Shown here one piece after another: positions 41,178 to 42,915 of a stretch of DNA of 42,915 nt. The notes beneath the pieces were generated by a model. The model was not told where the DNA came from. It made no database searches and saw only the letters and a program-made list of their open reading frames with translations. The DNA lies in NCBI GenBank assembly GCA_946528555.1, contig CAMMYS010000030.1, forward strand, positions 1 to 42,915. Direction: 5' to 3'. The stretch comes from an uncultured Mycoplasmatota bacterium. GTDB lineage: Bacteria; Bacillota_I; Bacilli_A; RF39; UBA660. Position 1 is the first letter of the stretch, and every line of letters begins with the position of its first letter. Made by a program: the position numbers and the translations under genes.

Positions 41178-42227
41178 TTAGTAATTATAATCTCTACTAT
41201 AATAATCTTCTATTTCTTTATTAATATCTAATTCAGTATCATATACAGTTATAGTAATTTTTCCATTCTTAGAACTAATATTATGAGTTCCGTCGTTTTC
41301 TAACACATATGTTTCATTATCTGATGTTGTAATAGTTACCTTTCTATTATTAACACCTTTAAATTTAAGTTTTAATGCATCAACATCATATGTATTATAT
41401 TTTAATGTTAAAGTTCTTTTAGAATTACTACTATAAGAATATTCTTCTTCAACATAGTTAATTAATTCATTTTCAACAGTTACATCTACTCCATTAACAT
41501 AATAGTTTTTACTAACATTACCATCATAATAGAAGTAATTACTACTATCATAATTATAATAATTATAATAGCTATCATATTTGGCTTTTTTAATCTTTTT
41601 AAAGTTCTCTTTAGTTAAATAAACTACAGAATAATGATAATAATAATCTTTATATATATAATCGTCATAATATCTATCATAATCTTTAATACTATAATCT
41701 TTTTGATCAAATTCTTTATAAGTATCAATTAATTTCTTTAAATCATAATGATTTCCTTCAACAATAAATATATATTTATATTTATCATCTACATATACTT
41801 TTTCAGGATCATATCCTTTTTCTAATAAAGCTTGTTCTCTTTCTTTTTGTAGTTTTATTTCTTCTTGTTTATTAATATTATATGCATTAAAGAATATACT
41901 AATAAGTGTTACTACTAAAAGTACTATATTAAATACTAAAGCTTTAACATCTACTTGTGTATCATCTACAAAAGCAGGTGCTTCTTTAACATCTTTCTTT
42001 TTACTCTTACTTATTTCTTTATAAGTAACATATCCAATTATTGCAAGTCCACTTAATAATAAGTAAACTGGTAATGGTACTGATGACCAAAAATCAGATA
42101 ATTGAACAATTATATTTAATATTGTAGCTCCTATACCTACATAGAATAATGAAGAATATTTTTCATATCTAAATCCTAAATATATCATTATTAATGCAAG
42201 AACAAATGTAAATAATCCTAATGTCAA
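41178..42227 (-). pseudogene. Membrane protein remnant with Tyr-rich C-terminal domain
   Basis: The annotated frame (349 codons) begins at TTG 42227 with no ribosome site, and the first ATG has none either. The frame stays open without ATG back to about 42347, and that part also reads as membrane helices, so the 5' end is probably missing. Visible: about four N-terminal helices of the DUF2157-like tail type (MIYLGFRYEKYSSLFYVGIG, VPLPVYLLLSGLAIIGYVTY), a fifth helix, then an extracytoplasmic region extremely rich in Tyr and Asp (residues about 185-265, for example DYDRYYDDYIYKDYYYHY) and a beta-rich end. Could be translated from a non-standard start. Family uncertain. Confidence 0.5.
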
Positions 42228-42249
42228 TTCTACTTTAAATATATAAGAA

Positions 42250-42612
42250 ATGAATATTATTGATAAGAATATTATTTCTAATATATTTGATACTTTAATC
42301 TTTGTAATAAGTATCTTTCTAGTTATTACATATACTAATAAAAATGGTTATACTGTTAATTTAACTCAAAAGGATATTACTGTTATATGTAATGGTAGTG
42401 GATCTACTAAAGAGGCTGATGAAGCATTAGTTAGTAAAAATATGAAAATAAAAGCTGCTTTCTCTGAAGATGAACATGGAAAGAAATATGATTCTTTATT
42501 AGTTAATAATAAAGAAACAGTTTATATTCATGTTATATCTACTTATTCAGGTGATAAATTACCTATGAATGAAGTATATTGTGATTACAGTGTTAATATA
42601 TTAGCTGCATAA
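42250..42612 (+). CDS. Short secreted or membrane-anchored hypothetical protein
   Basis: 120 aa if it starts at ATG 42250. The first 32 codons are antisense to the open frame of the leftward remnant and could act as a signal anchor (TLIFVISIFLVITYT). From NKNGYTVNLTQKDITVICNG onward it looks like a real small beta-rich domain (GSTKEADEALVSKNMKIKAA, YSGDKLPMNEVYCDYSV) with two Cys. The ribosome site before ATG is weak (ATAAGAA). The genuine 5' end may be lost at the junction near 42345. No family recognised. Confidence 0.5.
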   Translation: MNIIDKNIISNIFDTLIFVISIFLVITYTNKNGYTVNLTQKDITVICNGSGSTKEADEALVSKNMKIKAAFSEDEHGKKYDSLLVNNKETVYIHVISTYSGDKLPMNEVYCDYSVNILAA

Positions 42613-42613
42613 T

Positions 42614-42642
42614 TTGACAAAAAATTGTAGTTATTGTATTAT
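42614..42642 (+). promoter_or_regulatory. Promoter of the gene at 42692
   Basis: TTGACA, 17-base spacer, TATTAT; directly after the stop of the preceding ORF. Confidence 0.88.
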
Positions 42643-42691
42643 AGACTGCATAGATTTTTAAAGAAGAGTCTATAAAAAAGGGGTTTTGGTT

Positions 42692-42915
42692 ATGAGTAAG
42701 AAAGGTAAATTTGTTAAATTTCTTCGAATAACTCCATTTGCAATCATGTTTTTAGCTAGTGGTAAATATGTTCTTGATGACTTTAAAAAGTTAGATAAAG
42801 ATAAGAAAGTATATGAACAATTAGCTAATAATGTTGTAAATGAATCTATAATAGAAGATGAAGTTGTTGATACAGTATCTGATAATACTATTGTATATAA
42901 TGATGTTGTTGAAAC
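42692..42915 (+). CDS. N-terminal part of a probable class B-like sortase (cut by window end)
   Basis: 74 codons are visible, running off the edge. SD AAAGGGG lies eight bases before ATG. Basic start (MSKKGKFVKFLR), one membrane helix (ITPFAIMFLASGKYVL), then DDFKKLDKDKKVYEQLANNV and an acidic stretch, as in the N-terminal region of class B-type sortases before the catalytic barrel. The catalytic TLxTC part is outside the window, so this is a guess from layout. The surface protein at 17952-19928 with an NPKTA-type signal would be a fitting substrate. Confidence 0.4.
   Translation, partial: MSKKGKFVKFLRITPFAIMFLASGKYVLDDFKKLDKDKKVYEQLANNVVNESIIEDEVVDTVSDNTIVYNDVVE

Overview
The window is very AT-rich, uses the standard code (Trp is TGG; TGA is used as a stop, for example at the rsmH end) and carries Bacillota hallmarks: mraZ-rsmH-ftsL-PBP2, YneF, a PASTA-type PBP2, a proline T-box, SigA-like promoters with 16-17 bp spacers, GGAGG ribosome sites and a lipobox. 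With the small compact genes and the archaeal-type ProRS this suggests an uncultured gut Bacilli/RF39-like lineage, but the taxon is inference. Almost every gene is on the minus strand; only three reading frames (23804, 42250, 42692) run forward.

Layout, read from low to high coordinates. 9-5.7 kb: an RnfC-like stand-alone protein, a DUF5662 protein, YneF and the division operon mraZ-rsmH-ftsL-pbp2. The division operon starts at a textbook promoter that runs straight into four 10-bp repeats (MraZ operator). 5.7-7.1 kb: a YcxB-like protein and a queuosine-precursor transporter preceded by a preQ1-I-like riboswitch.

7.1-16.4 kb is the most unusual region: one tightly packed operon transcribed from about 16.4 kb downward. 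It encodes a decayed CPA2 antiporter, a CarS-like CDP-lipid synthase, two different swivelling ATP-grasp/His-domain dikinases of the rifampin-phosphotransferase/PEP-synthase architecture without a PEP barrel, a UbiA prenyltransferase between them, a YghO/bacterial-ceramide-synthase-like acyltransferase, an acyl-activating ANL enzyme and a small NHLP-leader-like protein. ORFs abut or overlap by 1-4 bases. The content points to synthesis of an unusual acylated, possibly prenylated phospholipid; I know of no described pathway with this set.

16.4-31.9 kb is an accessory region: a YdcF-domain membrane protein, a sorted surface protein with Cna-B and thioester-like domains, a frameshifted DUF3795-like gene in front of YjbR and DUF4298 genes, lipoproteins, a glutathione peroxidase with a flavodoxin, a divergent promoter pair with a perfect palindrome, a Mg-type P-ATPase with altered cation-site residues, a short promoter-plus-terminator RNA unit, a NERD protein and an HTH-VanZ fusion. 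32.0 kb has a tRNA-Met(CAU). 32.1-41.2 kb is housekeeping: mtaB, rsmE and an Smr protein, then infC-rpmI-rplT (with an apparent AUA start for infC and an attenuator leader) interleaved with three prepilin-like genes, two of them a recent tandem copy, and proS under a CCU-specifier T-box. 41.2-42.9 kb holds a membrane-protein remnant without a convincing start, a short forward ORF, and the beginning of a probable sortase gene that could serve the surface protein at 18-20 kb.
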